Assembly (NCBI RefSeq): GCF_013032505.1
Contig: NZ_WQCG01000010.1
Location: forward strand, 1 to 64,000
DNA from: Ruegeria atlantica
GTDB lineage: Bacteria > Pseudomonadota > Alphaproteobacteria > Rhodobacterales > Rhodobacteraceae
Reading direction: 5' to 3'
DNA: 64,000 bases
Made by a program: the position numbers and the translations under genes. Of this stretch, positions 17,541-26,856 are shown piece by piece. Under the pieces are notes generated by a model. That model saw only the letters and a list, made by a program, of their open reading frames with translations. It was not told the origin of the DNA and did not search any database. Each line of letters starts with the position of its first letter. Within the stretch, counting starts at the first letter, position 1.

Positions 17541-19210
17541 ACCAAAACTAGCACAACCACCGAGCCCCAAAGGGCGAGCAGGACGTTTCCAACTGCATAA
17601 CCCAACCCGTAGCCAAGTGTCGGTATCTGGCTCTGTGCCGCCTCTTGAACGGCGGCCAGAGCGGGTGCGGACGTCCCTGCCCCACAACACGTACCGGCCA
17701 GGACACCTTCGTTGATCTTAAACACTTTGCGACCCACAAAGACTGCTGAACCATGAGCTAGAAAAACGATCGCCAGCGCACCAAAAATTAGGGACGGGCC
17801 GCTTTCCAGTACACCGGCCACAAAACTTGTTCCCGACGTGATCCCCACGCAGGCCACGAAAACGCACAGACCGACGGAATCGAATATCCATAACGTCGCT
17901 TCGGGAACAAATCCGAATGTGCGACGAACCGAACGCAACCAGCCGGCAACAAGCCCTCCCAAAAGCACGCCCACCGAAGTGCCCAGACCAAGCTCCACTG
18001 CGCCATAGTGCAGGGCTGGAATCCCAATCAAGCCTCCTACCAGGATGAAAAACGCAACAAAAACCATATCCGTCTTACTTGTTTCCCGGTCCAGGTAGCC
18101 CAATTTGCTTGCCGCGTCCTGGATATGGCTGCGCGTACCGGAGACCGTTATTACATCGCCCATGTGCAATGCGACACCGCGAAAAACCGGCAGTCGTTCG
18201 CCGCTTCGCATTATCCCACGTAGAAAGATAGTTCGGGCTTCAGGGCGGGCGGAAAGTTCACCAAGGGTTTTGTTGACCAGTTCCTTGTTCGTCACAACGA
18301 TGTCGCTGGTTTCAACAGGAAGATCCAAGAGCTCGGGATCTTCGACTTCTTCGCCTAGCACGTCGCCATGGTCAATGAGATAAGACCGCATTCCGGCGAT
18401 TGCCGCGATGTCCCCCTGCTGCAAAATCATATCCCGTGACGTTGGCAAGATTTTATTGCCTCGGCGTATGCGGTCAAAATAAGCCCGCACGTGTCTTGGC
18501 ACACGTGCCTCCAATTCGGCGACGGTATGCCCCGCAAATTCCGGGTTTATGCGATATGCCCGAGCTTCGAAGTCGCGATGCTCCGAAGCCAATGGAGCAT
18601 CGTCATCTTGCAGTTCCGACTCATATTCAGCACAGGCTTCTCGCAGGGATCGTCCGTAAAAGCGCGGCGCAAATTGGGTGTGGAACACGATCGTCGCGAT
18701 GACACCAACAAAATACGCAACCGCAAACCCTGTCGCAATCTCGGCTTCAAATATCTGCTGGCTTGCTGTGTCAGCACCCGTTTTTGCAAAGGCATCAATA
18801 GCTACGCCCAAAGTTGCACTTTCGGTCGCCCCGCCAGCCAAAAGCCCTGCTGCAACACCGACAGACAGCCCCATCAGCGGTGCCAGTAAAACCACAACAA
18901 GCAATGCGACTCCGCATAAGAGAACGGTAATCCCGATCTGAGGCAACGCACCAAGGTTCAGAGACCGAAAGAACTGAGGTCCGGTGCGATATCCTATTGA
19001 AAACAGAAACAGCAAGAAAAACGCCTGCTTGAGATCATCCGACACGACCACTCCGGTCTGCCCTACCAAAACACCAGCAAGCAGGCATCCAGCAACTGAA
19101 CCTACAGTGAAAGAACCGATCGAGATTTTTCCAATCGCATAGCCAAGCGCTAGGCTGCAAAACAGCGCCAACTCAGGGTGAGTTTTGAAGATCGAGACGA
19201 TTATTTCCAT
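17537..19210 (-). CDS. AspT-family transporter, second copy
   Basis: 557 residues with the same plan as its neighbour: about five N-terminal helices, two TrkA-C domains at about 205-370 and a C-terminal helical half with GTCCGAGTSAPALAAVQEAA. It is 39 bp behind the aspartate 4-decarboxylase on the same strand, the usual asdA-aspT operon order, so of the two exchangers this is the more likely aspartate/alanine partner. Its stop overlaps the stop of the convergent first copy. Confidence 0.88.
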   Translation of the reverse strand: MEIIVSIFKTHPELALFCSLALGYAIGKISIGSFTVGSVAGCLLAGVLVGQTGVVVSDDLKQAFFLLFLFSIGYRTGPQFFRSLNLGALPQIGITVLLCGVALLVVVLLAPLMGLSVGVAAGLLAGGATESATLGVAIDAFAKTGADTASQQIFEAEIATGFAVAYFVGVIATIVFHTQFAPRFYGRSLREACAEYESELQDDDAPLASEHRDFEARAYRINPEFAGHTVAELEARVPRHVRAYFDRIRRGNKILPTSRDMILQQGDIAAIAGMRSYLIDHGDVLGEEVEDPELLDLPVETSDIVVTNKELVNKTLGELSARPEARTIFLRGIMRSGERLPVFRGVALHMGDVITVSGTRSHIQDAASKLGYLDRETSKTDMVFVAFFILVGGLIGIPALHYGAVELGLGTSVGVLLGGLVAGWLRSVRRTFGFVPEATLWIFDSVGLCVFVACVGITSGTSFVAGVLESGPSLIFGALAIVFLAHGSAVFVGRKVFKINEGVLAGTCCGAGTSAPALAAVQEAAQSQIPTLGYGLGYAVGNVLLALWGSVVVLVLV

Positions 19211-19249
19211 GAAAACAGCAGTCTCTCGAACCTATCCAGCGTTGTTAGT

Positions 19250-20875
19250 TCAACCGTGAATCGGCAAACCTTTTGAAGCGCGGTACGATTGCACGTATCC
19301 CATCGCAACCGCGCGCACCGCACGTCCGATCTGCCGATACGCATCATCATCAAGATTTGCGAATGACACACGCGCTGACCAGTTGGGCGCGTCAAAACCA
19401 GACCCATTCAAAAGGACAATCCCATGATCCTGTGCAAGTTTGAACGAAATATCGAGTGGGTGGACGTTCTCCTTAATCCAACCCACGACCTCTTCGCCTA
19501 CATATTTCCGAAGCCAGAACTCAAAATCGATAATTCCGTAGTATCGGTCATACAAGGGATTTTCAGGTACTTCGATTCCCATACCTTCAACCAATTCTGT
19601 AAAGCGATGCTCCAGGATGCTTCTGCATAGGGCTTGATACGCCTTTTCTTCATCCATCATCTCGACAAGGGAGAATAAGGTCATCATCACTTGCTGAGGA
19701 AGTGAAAGGCCAGCCGTGTGATTCAGGGCGACATCCCTGCTGTCTGCAACAATTCTATCGATGAACTTCAAGGCGGAAGGATCGGGCGTCAGGGTTTTGT
19801 AGCGCGCTTCGACGACCGCTTTTGTCTCGGCAGGTGCCTCGCTAATCATTTTGTCGAAAATGTTGTTCTCGGCCACGAGAATGGTGCCCAATCTCCAGCC
19901 TGTGCAGCCGAAATACTTGGAATACGAGTAGACCCCGATTGTGTTTTCAGGCAGGTGAGCCATCACAGATTCAAAGTTAGGCACGAAGGTCCCGTACACG
20001 TCATCCGTCAAAATGATCAGGTCTGGCCGCCGGGTTTTTACAAAACTGACCAATCGCTTCAATACGTCAGGGCTTATTGCGACTGACGAAGGATTTCCGG
20101 GGTTTACCAGAAACAGCGCTTTGACCTCCGGGTCTGCCAATGCCTCCAGATCTTCATCAGTCAACTGAAAATGGTCTTCCTCCTCGGATGAGACATGCAC
20201 TACATTCAATGCGTAGTCTTCAAGCTCTGGCATTTCGAGGTAGGGTGTAAATATTGGTGTCCCTAACGCGATCGTATCGCCCGCGTTCAAAAGGCGTTGG
20301 TTCTTCAATGCTTTGAAGATGTAACACATTGCGGCGGTTCCACCTTCGACCGCATAGATGTCAAACTTGGCATCGGGGCGATGGCCCGCGCACATTGCCC
20401 ACATCAAGTATTCATGAACAATTTGTTCATTGTGAACGAGACAACGGTCCGGCATAGGATAGTGATCGCCAATGATGCCGTCGGTCAGTTCCAGAACAAA
20501 GTCATCCGCATTAAAATCGAACTTCTGAATTGCAAAGTCCACGACGCTAGCCAGGGTAGCTGCAGCAGGATTGGTACTTTCCGCATTGGTGCAATATGCC
20601 ATCAAACGATTATATGACCCCGGCCCTTGTGGCATTCCGGCCAAACCAACTTGTGGTTCATTCCGGTCGCGCTGCGCCTCGGTGATCGCGAATTGCCCCA
20701 AAAAGAAAAAGACTTCTCTCGCTTTGGTTGCAATCCAATTCGGGTTTCCCCGACCGGCATTCAGATACGGTAGGGTCGAGGCACGTGACTCTTTCTGAGC
20801 CAATTTGATGAGCTCATCTTTGATCTCAAATGGGCTAAGATCTTCGAACTTGTGTAAGTCGAGAGTTTCGGACAT
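19250..20875 (-). CDS. asdA: Aspartate 4-decarboxylase (bifunctional aminotransferase)
   Basis: 541 residues, the usual length for the PLP enzyme that converts L-aspartate to L-alanine and CO2 and also has aminotransferase activity. Recognisable stretches are LNAGRGNPNWIATKAREVFF, the PLP-lysine region GVYSYSKYFGCTGWRLG and a pyridine-ring Asp in LIILTDDVYGTF. It is the first gene of an operon with the AspT-type exchanger. Together they form a known proton-motive metabolic cycle: aspartate in, alanine and CO2 out. The start ATG at 20875 gives the expected N-terminus. Confidence 0.92.
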   Translation of the reverse strand: MSETLDLHKFEDLSPFEIKDELIKLAQKESRASTLPYLNAGRGNPNWIATKAREVFFFLGQFAITEAQRDRNEPQVGLAGMPQGPGSYNRLMAYCTNAESTNPAAATLASVVDFAIQKFDFNADDFVLELTDGIIGDHYPMPDRCLVHNEQIVHEYLMWAMCAGHRPDAKFDIYAVEGGTAAMCYIFKALKNQRLLNAGDTIALGTPIFTPYLEMPELEDYALNVVHVSSEEEDHFQLTDEDLEALADPEVKALFLVNPGNPSSVAISPDVLKRLVSFVKTRRPDLIILTDDVYGTFVPNFESVMAHLPENTIGVYSYSKYFGCTGWRLGTILVAENNIFDKMISEAPAETKAVVEARYKTLTPDPSALKFIDRIVADSRDVALNHTAGLSLPQQVMMTLFSLVEMMDEEKAYQALCRSILEHRFTELVEGMGIEVPENPLYDRYYGIIDFEFWLRKYVGEEVVGWIKENVHPLDISFKLAQDHGIVLLNGSGFDAPNWSARVSFANLDDDAYRQIGRAVRAVAMGYVQSYRASKGLPIHG

Positions 20876-20971
20876 TGGTTCTTATCCACGCTTAATGATT
20901 TCAGTAAATGCCATTCGATAGTAAAATCGGATCGCAGCATCTGTAAACAAAAACTCTAAAACGATAGTCAC

Positions 20972-21316
20972 TTACGTTCGGCATTCAGAGCTGGGGAGGC
21001 TTGATTTCCAAAGCGTTATATGGTGCAAACCCCGCAATTGGTCTAAGCCGCTCAGATGAACATTAGACGCATCCCTCTCGTCGCATAAACAAAAGAGGGG
21101 CGACAAATCTCGTTTGAACTCAAAATTTAATCGGTGGCGCATGTCCAAGCTGGAATAGATCAAATTCAGGCCACGTGTCAAAATCGCTAAGGTCAAGTTA
21201 TCCCGCAAAGCAAAGTAACCGTAGCGGTGTTTGGTAAATTTAAACCCGTTCCTATTCTCGAAATCTGCAAGAAAGTCTTTCCAGTTCTCACTGCCAAACA
21301 GTTCGAGTTTTTCCAC
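20972..21316 (-). CDS. Hypothetical protein, 114 residues
   Basis: An open frame with a natural amino acid mix, starting MEKLELFGSENWKDFLADFE, charged in the first half. I recognise no family. It lies upstream of asdA on the same strand, 97 bp away, so co-transcription is possible. May be a real small protein or a chance frame in a low-constraint stretch. Confidence 0.4.
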   Translation of the reverse strand: MEKLELFGSENWKDFLADFENRNGFKFTKHRYGYFALRDNLTLAILTRGLNLIYSSLDMRHRLNFEFKRDLSPLFCLCDERDASNVHLSGLDQLRGLHHITLWKSSLPSSECRT

Positions 21317-21480
21317 TTAAACGAGTATTTCTCCCTAATGTGAAACTACCCAATGGACAAAGTATGCTGCGACCATTGAGCTGATCAGAATCCCAACCGC
21401 TAATATTGACCAATCACCACCGCCCATATTGCGGCAAACCTGCCGACCGGCAATCACCGCTTCGGGCTCATTCCACCTCG

Positions 21481-21561
21481 CCTGTGGTCGCGGCCGAGAG
21501 GCCGAAACCCCATCGGGATCATGAGATCCCCTGCCCTGCGGAAATTTTATTCTGATCAACC
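21481..21561. repeat. 81-bp dispersed repeat, copy 2
   Basis: Matches 8487-8567 with only a few differences. It lies between the hypothetical gene ending at 20972 and the SMR pump. No integrase homology accompanies this copy. Confidence 0.8.
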
Positions 21562-21617
21562 GGAGGTTTGTTGAAATCACAGATTGCGCAACACAATGGC
21601 CATTTGCACTCACATCT

Positions 21618-21941
21618 TTATGCCTGTGTCGTAAGCCTTAGCCCAACTGCACCAATCAAAATCAGAAGGATGAAACCATATTGGTATGCAGCCAGTCTGT
21701 CTCCAAATAAAAAGACCCCAAGAGCACTTGCTCCGATGATCCCGACACCGGCCCAAATTGCATAAACCACCCCTACAGGTAAGTCCTTGAGTGCTGGTGC
21801 AAGCGCCCAGAAAAACAAAGAATAACACAGTATCGAAAGTGAACCCCACTGCCACTTAGCAAACCCATCTGATAGTTTTAGCAAGTAGGTCCCCGCAATC
21901 TCAAGACTGATCGCGACCAAAAGATAGCCCCATGCGTTCAA
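21618..21941 (-). CDS. SMR-family small multidrug efflux protein (EmrE/QacE-like)
   Basis: 107 residues with four transmembrane helices. I place the start at the TTG at 21941, because GGAGGG lies 7 bases ahead and the protein then begins MNAWGYLLVAISLEIAGTYL, which aligns with the start of EmrE. The essential membrane-embedded glutamate is present in this first helix (SLEIAG), and the second half has GVVYAIWAGVGIIG as in the family. A frame from GTG at 21968 would add nine poorly fitting residues. It is divergent from leader copy B, which starts about 22 bp away, the same geometry as Rpn and leader copies A and C. Confidence 0.88.
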   Translation of the reverse strand: MNAWGYLLVAISLEIAGTYLLKLSDGFAKWQWGSLSILCYSLFFWALAPALKDLPVGVVYAIWAGVGIIGASALGVFLFGDRLAAYQYGFILLILIGAVGLRLTTQA

Positions 21942-22091
21942 TCGAAAACCCTCCGGGCGGTGCGCCACTGCTTTGTTGCCAGTTTCCGGAGGCCCGGAAC
22001 CAGATCAAATCTTACCTGCGGGATCTTAAAAACAGTTGCAACGAATCACAACCTATGCGGGAATTCGCTGAATGGGAAAAGGGACCTGGAT

Positions 22092-22128
22092 GACAATGCG
22101 GGATTTCATTTGGGATGTCGCATTGTCA
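22092..22128 (+). other. Leader hairpin, copy B
   Basis: Arms GACAATGCG and CGCATTGTC pair perfectly over 9 bp and continue through a GU pair and two further pairs. Compared with copy D, both arms have changed together and pairing is kept. Confidence 0.7.
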
Positions 22129-22161
22129 GGAGCGACGAACGGAAACGAGCAGGGGGTATGG

Positions 22162-22218
22162 ATGATGTCCGATGACCCCAACGGTTCTCAACCGTCAAGC
22201 CTCACGGTTGCACAATAG
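22162..22218 (+). CDS. Upstream ORF in leader B (18 codons)
   Basis: ATG with AGGGGG 5-6 bases upstream; the peptide MMSDDPNGSQPSSLTVAQ ends at a TAG two codons before the stop used in copy A. Counterpart of the upstream ORFs in copies A, C and D. Confidence 0.4.
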   Translation: MMSDDPNGSQPSSLTVAQ

Positions 22219-22583
22219 CAATAAGCACAGTGGTGGCCTGCTGCGCCCGCCCGGGCTCGTCAGGCTATCTGCGACCGGATGTTCAGGCGCTTTTTCGACG
22301 GCATTGACCGGGCTTGGAAAGAGCCCGTGTTCGCAACCCGCAACCGCAGCTCATGCTGGTGCAGGCCTGAAACCACCCGTAGATACTGATGTGACGGATC
22401 ACACCGGGGTCTCTCCCAGGTTGTGTTTTCCGGTGCCGCCTGCATCTCACGGGGACCACGGCGAGGGTCGGGTTGCGCCGGTCAATGAGTTTCCGGGCTG
22501 CAGACCCAAGCTTTCGGAAAGGTCACCAGATCCAAGTCTCACAAACCCAAGGTCCTGCCGGACAATCAACATAGGAGAATGAC

Positions 22584-23387
22584 ATGACCGCTGCAAATTC
22601 CAATCGCACCATCACTCGCATTGATCCTGACACGGGGGCCAGGATTACAGAAACCTATGACGCCAATGGCTATGTGCAGACCGAAGCATGGGATTTTGAT
22701 TGGGATGAGAAGCCCGACGAAATCTTCACTTTTACCCATGATGCCAACGGCAATCTGCTGAATTCGGCACACGATAGTAACGGGGACGGCAAACCCGAAC
22801 ACATCTCCACTATTGCCTATGATGCCCGCGGCAACCTGCAGACCGGGAAACTAGATAATAACGGGAATGGCGAAACCGACGAAATCTTAACTTTTACCCT
22901 TGGCCCCGCCTACAACCAACTAACCGCAGCGTTGGATAGTGACGCAGATGGCAATCCTGACCAGAAAGAGATCTGGACCTTTGACGCGGGGGGCGAGAAT
23001 AAAATCAGTGAAGTCATTTTGAGAGATACTGATGATGACGGCACATTCGACCGAGTCGAGTACCGCAACTTTGACACTGAAGTTGATACCATAGAGCCTA
23101 CAGCGCAGAGCGCACAGGATCTGGCAGGCGTGCAAACGATTACTCTTTCCGATGGTGCAACGAACCTGGTCATCAGTGATTCAGTTTTGAGTGTACTTGC
23201 GGGTGGTGATGACAGTTATCGGGTTCAGATCGAAGGTGATGAGCACGACAGCGTTCACTTGGGTCAAGGTATCCGGGACTCCGGACAAGACGTAGAGATC
23301 AATGGTGAGCAGTACGATCTCTACACGGGAACGGCCGGAAGCGTCCTCGTCGATCCCGATGTGGCGGTTGAACTCGCTGTTGCCTGA
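22584..23387 (+). CDS. Leader-family gene B: YD-like/Ca-loop protein
   Basis: 267 residues starting MTAANSNRTITRIDPDTGAR. Residues 15-165 hold about five units built as xYDAxG, a hydrophobic stretch, then D-x-D-x-[DN]-G loops (for example HDSNGDGKPE), which resemble calcium-binding loops. From about residue 180 comes the conserved C-terminal domain, EVDTIE to the end, including GDEHDSVHLGQGIRDSGQ and VLVDPDVAVELAVA. No signal peptide is seen; similar C-terminal ends occur in large secreted repeat proteins, so export by a type I route is possible but unproven. AGGAG lies 7 bases before the ATG. Function unknown. Confidence 0.7.
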   Translation: MTAANSNRTITRIDPDTGARITETYDANGYVQTEAWDFDWDEKPDEIFTFTHDANGNLLNSAHDSNGDGKPEHISTIAYDARGNLQTGKLDNNGNGETDEILTFTLGPAYNQLTAALDSDADGNPDQKEIWTFDAGGENKISEVILRDTDDDGTFDRVEYRNFDTEVDTIEPTAQSAQDLAGVQTITLSDGATNLVISDSVLSVLAGGDDSYRVQIEGDEHDSVHLGQGIRDSGQDVEINGEQYDLYTGTAGSVLVDPDVAVELAVA

Positions 23388-23394
23388 AACAAGG

Positions 23395-23426
23395 GCTGGC
23401 CTGAACGATGCGCCGTTCAGGCCAGC
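23395..23426 (+). terminator. Hairpin behind leader-family gene B
   Basis: GCTGGCCTGAACG and CGTTCAGGCCAGC form a perfect 13-bp stem with the 6-base loop ATGCGC, 8 bases after the stop codon. There is no long T-run, so it may be a terminator or an RNA-stabilising hairpin. An equivalent lies behind gene D. Confidence 0.65.
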
Positions 23427-23508
23427 TATGCCACACGTGGTTGGTGCGGCATCCAGTACCTGCCACTGTTTCTGCTGAAGCTCCCGTCCGGCCAACGGGT
23501 CAGACGAG

Positions 23509-23826
23509 ATGTATCTCAGGGTTCTGCCGGGGCAGGGCGAACGCCCCTGCCCTGCCCCGCGGGACTTCGGGATCGCCGCGATCGACAGGCTTGTGCCGCT
23601 CGGCATCCATCCCTCGGCCTGGGGAGACGCCGTAGACCAGATGGGAGACTTCGCAGCCGCCCTGTGCGTCCTCATCATCGACAACAATGTCGATCACCCC
23701 GATACCCCCATCCAATCCCCCGGCGGGGTCCTGCGCGCCATGACCGCGCGGCATCAAGCCGGACAGCTCAGGCTCAACCAAAGCCTCATCGCCATCAGGA
23801 AAAGGAAGAGAAAACGGGTTGAGTAA
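23509..23826 (+). pseudogene. RepC plasmid replication initiator, C-terminal remnant
   Basis: An open frame of 105 codons that matches the C-terminal part of alphaproteobacterial RepC: LGIHPSAWGDAVDQMGDFAA, then IQSPGGVLRAMTARHQAGQL. In the family this tail normally follows about 280 further residues (origin binding), which are absent. It lies directly behind leader-family gene B; a shorter remnant lies in the same place behind gene C. It marks this unit as derived from a repABC-type plasmid. Confidence 0.65.
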
Positions 23827-24176
23827 ACCAAGATGGCGCCGCCGATCACCCAGATACGTGGGTTCGCAATAGGTCGACCCTGTCATCCTTTGTATTCGCA
23901 GGCGGCTGCAAGTTTCGGAAGAACGCCACATTGCCGCCGTTCGCTGCGGATGCAGCCTAGCCAACCCAACCTGTCCGTTTTGCGCAGGTTTGTGACCTTT
24001 GCAACATCCTCCCAGCGGCCTTGTTGGACTGCTGCATACGGTGCAGCAGCACAGCTTGGCCTTCCGCCGAACCGACGGCCAGTACGGCGGCAATTTCAAA
24101 TATTATCGCATAAATGACGAAATTACGTTGAAAACGGAAAAATAGGCAGTATCTTTACTTTGAATTGGAGTGTTTC

Positions 24177-25406
24177 ATGCTGTTCAAGGTAGAAATAGAG
24201 AATTTCCTATCAATTGCGGAGCCTGTTTCAATTGATCTTCGAGCCAGAAAGGGTGTCGATGACGTTCTCGGGCGGCTTTCACCCATCTATGAAGGATCTG
24301 AGGAACGATCCCCAAATGTCGTAGCGTTATTTGGACCCAACGCTGCTGGCAAAACAAATGTTCTCCGGTCGATTACGTTCGCCGCTTGGTTCACAACCAG
24401 CAGCTTCGATTGGAGGCCCGATCTCCCGCTGCCCTACGAAAAGTTTGGGTCGAACGAGAAGATTGGGCAACCAACCCGTTTGGCGTTCAGCTTCGCTGGA
24501 CTTGTTGATTTCTTAAGGCCAACGGAAGGTGGGGCTCAATGCCCATTTACCTACGAACTAGTTTTAGGACCTCGTAGGACACGGGGCGGTGATGGACACG
24601 AAGATGTCGTTCTAGTTGAAAAGATCAGTTATCAGCCCAAAGGCCGCGGCAAGCCGACAACGATATTAGAGCGGAACGGCCGTGACTTAATTAAGTCTGC
24701 TCCGGGGCTCATCGATAAAGGCACACGGACTGCTCTCGAGTCAGTGTTACATCCGAGAGCGAGCATAATCTCAACGCTTGCAAGACTGAACAATCCTGTG
24801 GCGAACAATTTCGTCGCATCAGTTTCGACAATCTACTCGGATATTTTCATCGACAAAGTGCTGATCGACGACAAAGAAGTTGCGAAGTTTTACCAGCAGA
24901 AACCGGGAGCGTTCGACCTACTGAAAGACATTTCGGGACGGATAGATTTGGGCATCGAAGACATCAAGGTGGTAGAATATCCTGATGACCTGTCTCTTCA
25001 CTTTCAGCATTCTGGCCTAAACCAAATCATCCCCCTGCGTCGGGAGAGCGAGGGGACAAAGAACTTTGTCAAGGTGTTCCCACATATTTTTCAGGCTCTA
25101 ACTGTTGGCGGCATCGCCATTGTCGACGAACTCGACACAACAATTCACCCGATGTTGTTGCCAGAGATCTTGCGTTGGTTCGGAGATGACAAACGGAACC
25201 CGCATGGCGCTCAGCTGTGGATGACTTGCCACTCGGCAAGTCTGCTCTCGGAGCTTACCAAGGAAGAAGTCTTATTCTGCGAAAAGGATCGGGCGGGAAC
25301 CACAACCGTGTTCAAATTGTCAGATATCGACGGCGTTCGTAGGACTGAGAATTTCTATGGGAAATACATGAGTGGCGAGTATGGAGCCGTTCCCGTGATT
25401 GGATGA
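24177..25406 (+). CDS. rloA: RloA-like AAA ATPase (AbiLi/RloAB defence system)
   Basis: 409 residues from the ATG at 24177, with GGAG 6 bases upstream. An SMC/OLD-like AAA_15 ATPase: Walker A FGPNAAGKTN near residue 52, a signature-like RRESEGTKNF and a Walker B IAIVDELDTTIHPML near residue 320. Such ATPases pair with a RloB-domain protein, and the pair is known as AbiL or RloAB; related lactococcal genes cause abortive infection of phage. The RloB gene follows 6 bp later, so the pair is a complete two-gene unit. Confidence 0.85.
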   Translation: MLFKVEIENFLSIAEPVSIDLRARKGVDDVLGRLSPIYEGSEERSPNVVALFGPNAAGKTNVLRSITFAAWFTTSSFDWRPDLPLPYEKFGSNEKIGQPTRLAFSFAGLVDFLRPTEGGAQCPFTYELVLGPRRTRGGDGHEDVVLVEKISYQPKGRGKPTTILERNGRDLIKSAPGLIDKGTRTALESVLHPRASIISTLARLNNPVANNFVASVSTIYSDIFIDKVLIDDKEVAKFYQQKPGAFDLLKDISGRIDLGIEDIKVVEYPDDLSLHFQHSGLNQIIPLRRESEGTKNFVKVFPHIFQALTVGGIAIVDELDTTIHPMLLPEILRWFGDDKRNPHGAQLWMTCHSASLLSELTKEEVLFCEKDRAGTTTVFKLSDIDGVRRTENFYGKYMSGEYGAVPVIG

Positions 25407-25412
25407 TGGACC

Positions 25413-25970
25413 ATGGCAATTAGGGGACGTCGGAAATCAATATTTATCGCCTGCGAGGGCGAAAGCGAGCAAGGTTACGCGGCGATGTTGCAAAGCTTCG
25501 CAAATGACGTTGGCCTGCGTGTTCACCTCGACTTGAAGGTGCCCGGGAAGACGGGCAGTGCGCAGAAACTTGTATCAAAGTCCATCGCAATCGCTCAGGC
25601 GAAACAGCGGGGCAGCGGCAATAAGTACGCGTCGAAATACATAATTCTCGACACTGATTGGTTGAGTCCTGTCAGAGCAGAAAACACGAGGGTGAAACAG
25701 CAGGCCGAGCGGGCCGGGTTCATACTCGTTTTCCAGGATTGCTGTTTTGAAGCGTTTCTGCTTCGGCACTTTGAGGCATCCAGAAACGCCACACCTCCTA
25801 ATGCCGACGATGCACTCAGACAATTGTCCAGAGTCTGGGAAGGCTATCGAAAGGGTTTGGCGGCCAAGCATCTACTGAAAAAACTCAGTTCCGACATGGT
25901 AAGAGCAGCCGCCATGAGGCCGCAAAACCAAGATTTCGAAGAGCTTTTGCGCGATATTGGCCTCCTGTAA
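25413..25970 (+). CDS. rloB: RloB-family protein, partner of the AAA ATPase
   Basis: 185 residues, almost all a RloB domain. The N-terminal FIACEGESEQGYAAML has the conserved glutamates, the middle has IILDTDWLSP with the paired acidic residue, and FQDCCFEAFLLRHFE is another family signature. The pattern of acidic residues resembles a Toprim-like nuclease core, as in OLD-family proteins. It is 6 bp behind the ATPase. Probably the effector of a phage-defence system that kills or arrests the cell. Confidence 0.85.
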   Translation: MAIRGRRKSIFIACEGESEQGYAAMLQSFANDVGLRVHLDLKVPGKTGSAQKLVSKSIAIAQAKQRGSGNKYASKYIILDTDWLSPVRAENTRVKQQAERAGFILVFQDCCFEAFLLRHFEASRNATPPNADDALRQLSRVWEGYRKGLAAKHLLKKLSSDMVRAAAMRPQNQDFEELLRDIGLL

Positions 25971-26169
25971 ACGAAGGGCATACCGCCTCGGCAAAGTGTT
26001 AAAACCACACTAGTGCGCCCGCCGCTACCGGATCACTCGGCAATGACCAGTCAGGGCTCTCAGCCCCAACCGGTGCAAACCGAAGGGAATGTTCTGATCG
26101 AGCCCAAAGTGACGGATGCTGTGATCAGCACAGATGGCTGCAAAGCCAAGCAAAATGGAGGTGAAACTG

Positions 26170-26775
26170 ATGAATGATTTTGCGGTTGGGATTTCCTATC
26201 AAGACGACTTTCCCAACGAACTTATCGCGGAATTGGAGATACAACTAAAGCGAACTGGGTTGACAGTTGAGGTGCGCCCTCGTGAAGGTACCATTTTTGC
26301 ATCCCTTGAATGGACTGTTCCCACTCTTATCGTTGCTTACCTGGCCAAACCCTATTTCGAAGCATTTCTCAGTGAAGCGGGAAAAGATCATTACATTTCG
26401 CTAAAATCGGGGCTCTTGAAACTTGTCTCGCATTTGTTCGGGGAGCAACCAGAAAACCGCGAGCGACGCCGCTCACTATTGTTTTCACTCGTGACTACCG
26501 ACAAATCCGGTCAATCGATAAAGTGCATCTTCCCAGAAGGCGCAAGCATGGAGCAGTACGATCTAATGATTGAAAAAATACACGAATTGCTGATTGAAGA
26601 TTTGGTGACCAGCGAGCAGAGCGAGTTGTCAACGATCTTAGGTTCTGTGGCGCCCACAGGTGGTACACAGTACATTGAATACTCAATTGACGATGAAAGC
26701 TGGTTGGTAATTGATCTCCACAAGGAGATCTCGGCTCAGGCCGTTCGATCGAGCAAAAAAAATGAAACACAGTGA
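26170..26775 (+). CDS. Hypothetical protein next to RloAB
   Basis: 201 residues from the ATG at 26170, which has GGAGG 8 bases upstream; an earlier in-frame ATG at 26134 is less well placed. The protein begins MNDFAVGISYQDDFPNELIA, has one hydrophobic stretch (VPTLIVAYLAKPYFEAFL) and otherwise a mixed alpha/beta character. I do not recognise the family. It lies 200 bp behind rloB on the same strand and just before a toxin-antitoxin pair, so a defence or effector role is a reasonable guess. Confidence 0.65.
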   Translation: MNDFAVGISYQDDFPNELIAELEIQLKRTGLTVEVRPREGTIFASLEWTVPTLIVAYLAKPYFEAFLSEAGKDHYISLKSGLLKLVSHLFGEQPENRERRRSLLFSLVTTDKSGQSIKCIFPEGASMEQYDLMIEKIHELLIEDLVTSEQSELSTILGSVAPTGGTQYIEYSIDDESWLVIDLHKEISAQAVRSSKKNETQ

Positions 26776-26856
26776 AATTGCGAGACCACTTGCGAAGGCC
26801 GATCGTAGCGCCGCTGCGAGTATCGGCTCTCGTCATACCGGGTTCATCAACGTTGC

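Larger units (their letters stand above)
21964..22583 (+). repeat. Conserved leader, copy B of four
   Basis: Closely similar to copies A and C over its whole length. Relative to them it lacks about 100 bp in the second half, around 22450, where A and C have the segment containing TGACCTCACCGGCGGGCCCA. The first hairpin, upstream ORF, CGGGCT/AGCCCG hairpin and terminal ribosome binding site are kept. Confidence 0.85.

Noticed and set aside
21335..21613. 92-codon minus-strand frame ending with a hydrophobic segment
   Set aside because: It spans the 81-bp repeat and only its last 25 residues look like protein; no evidence for a gene.
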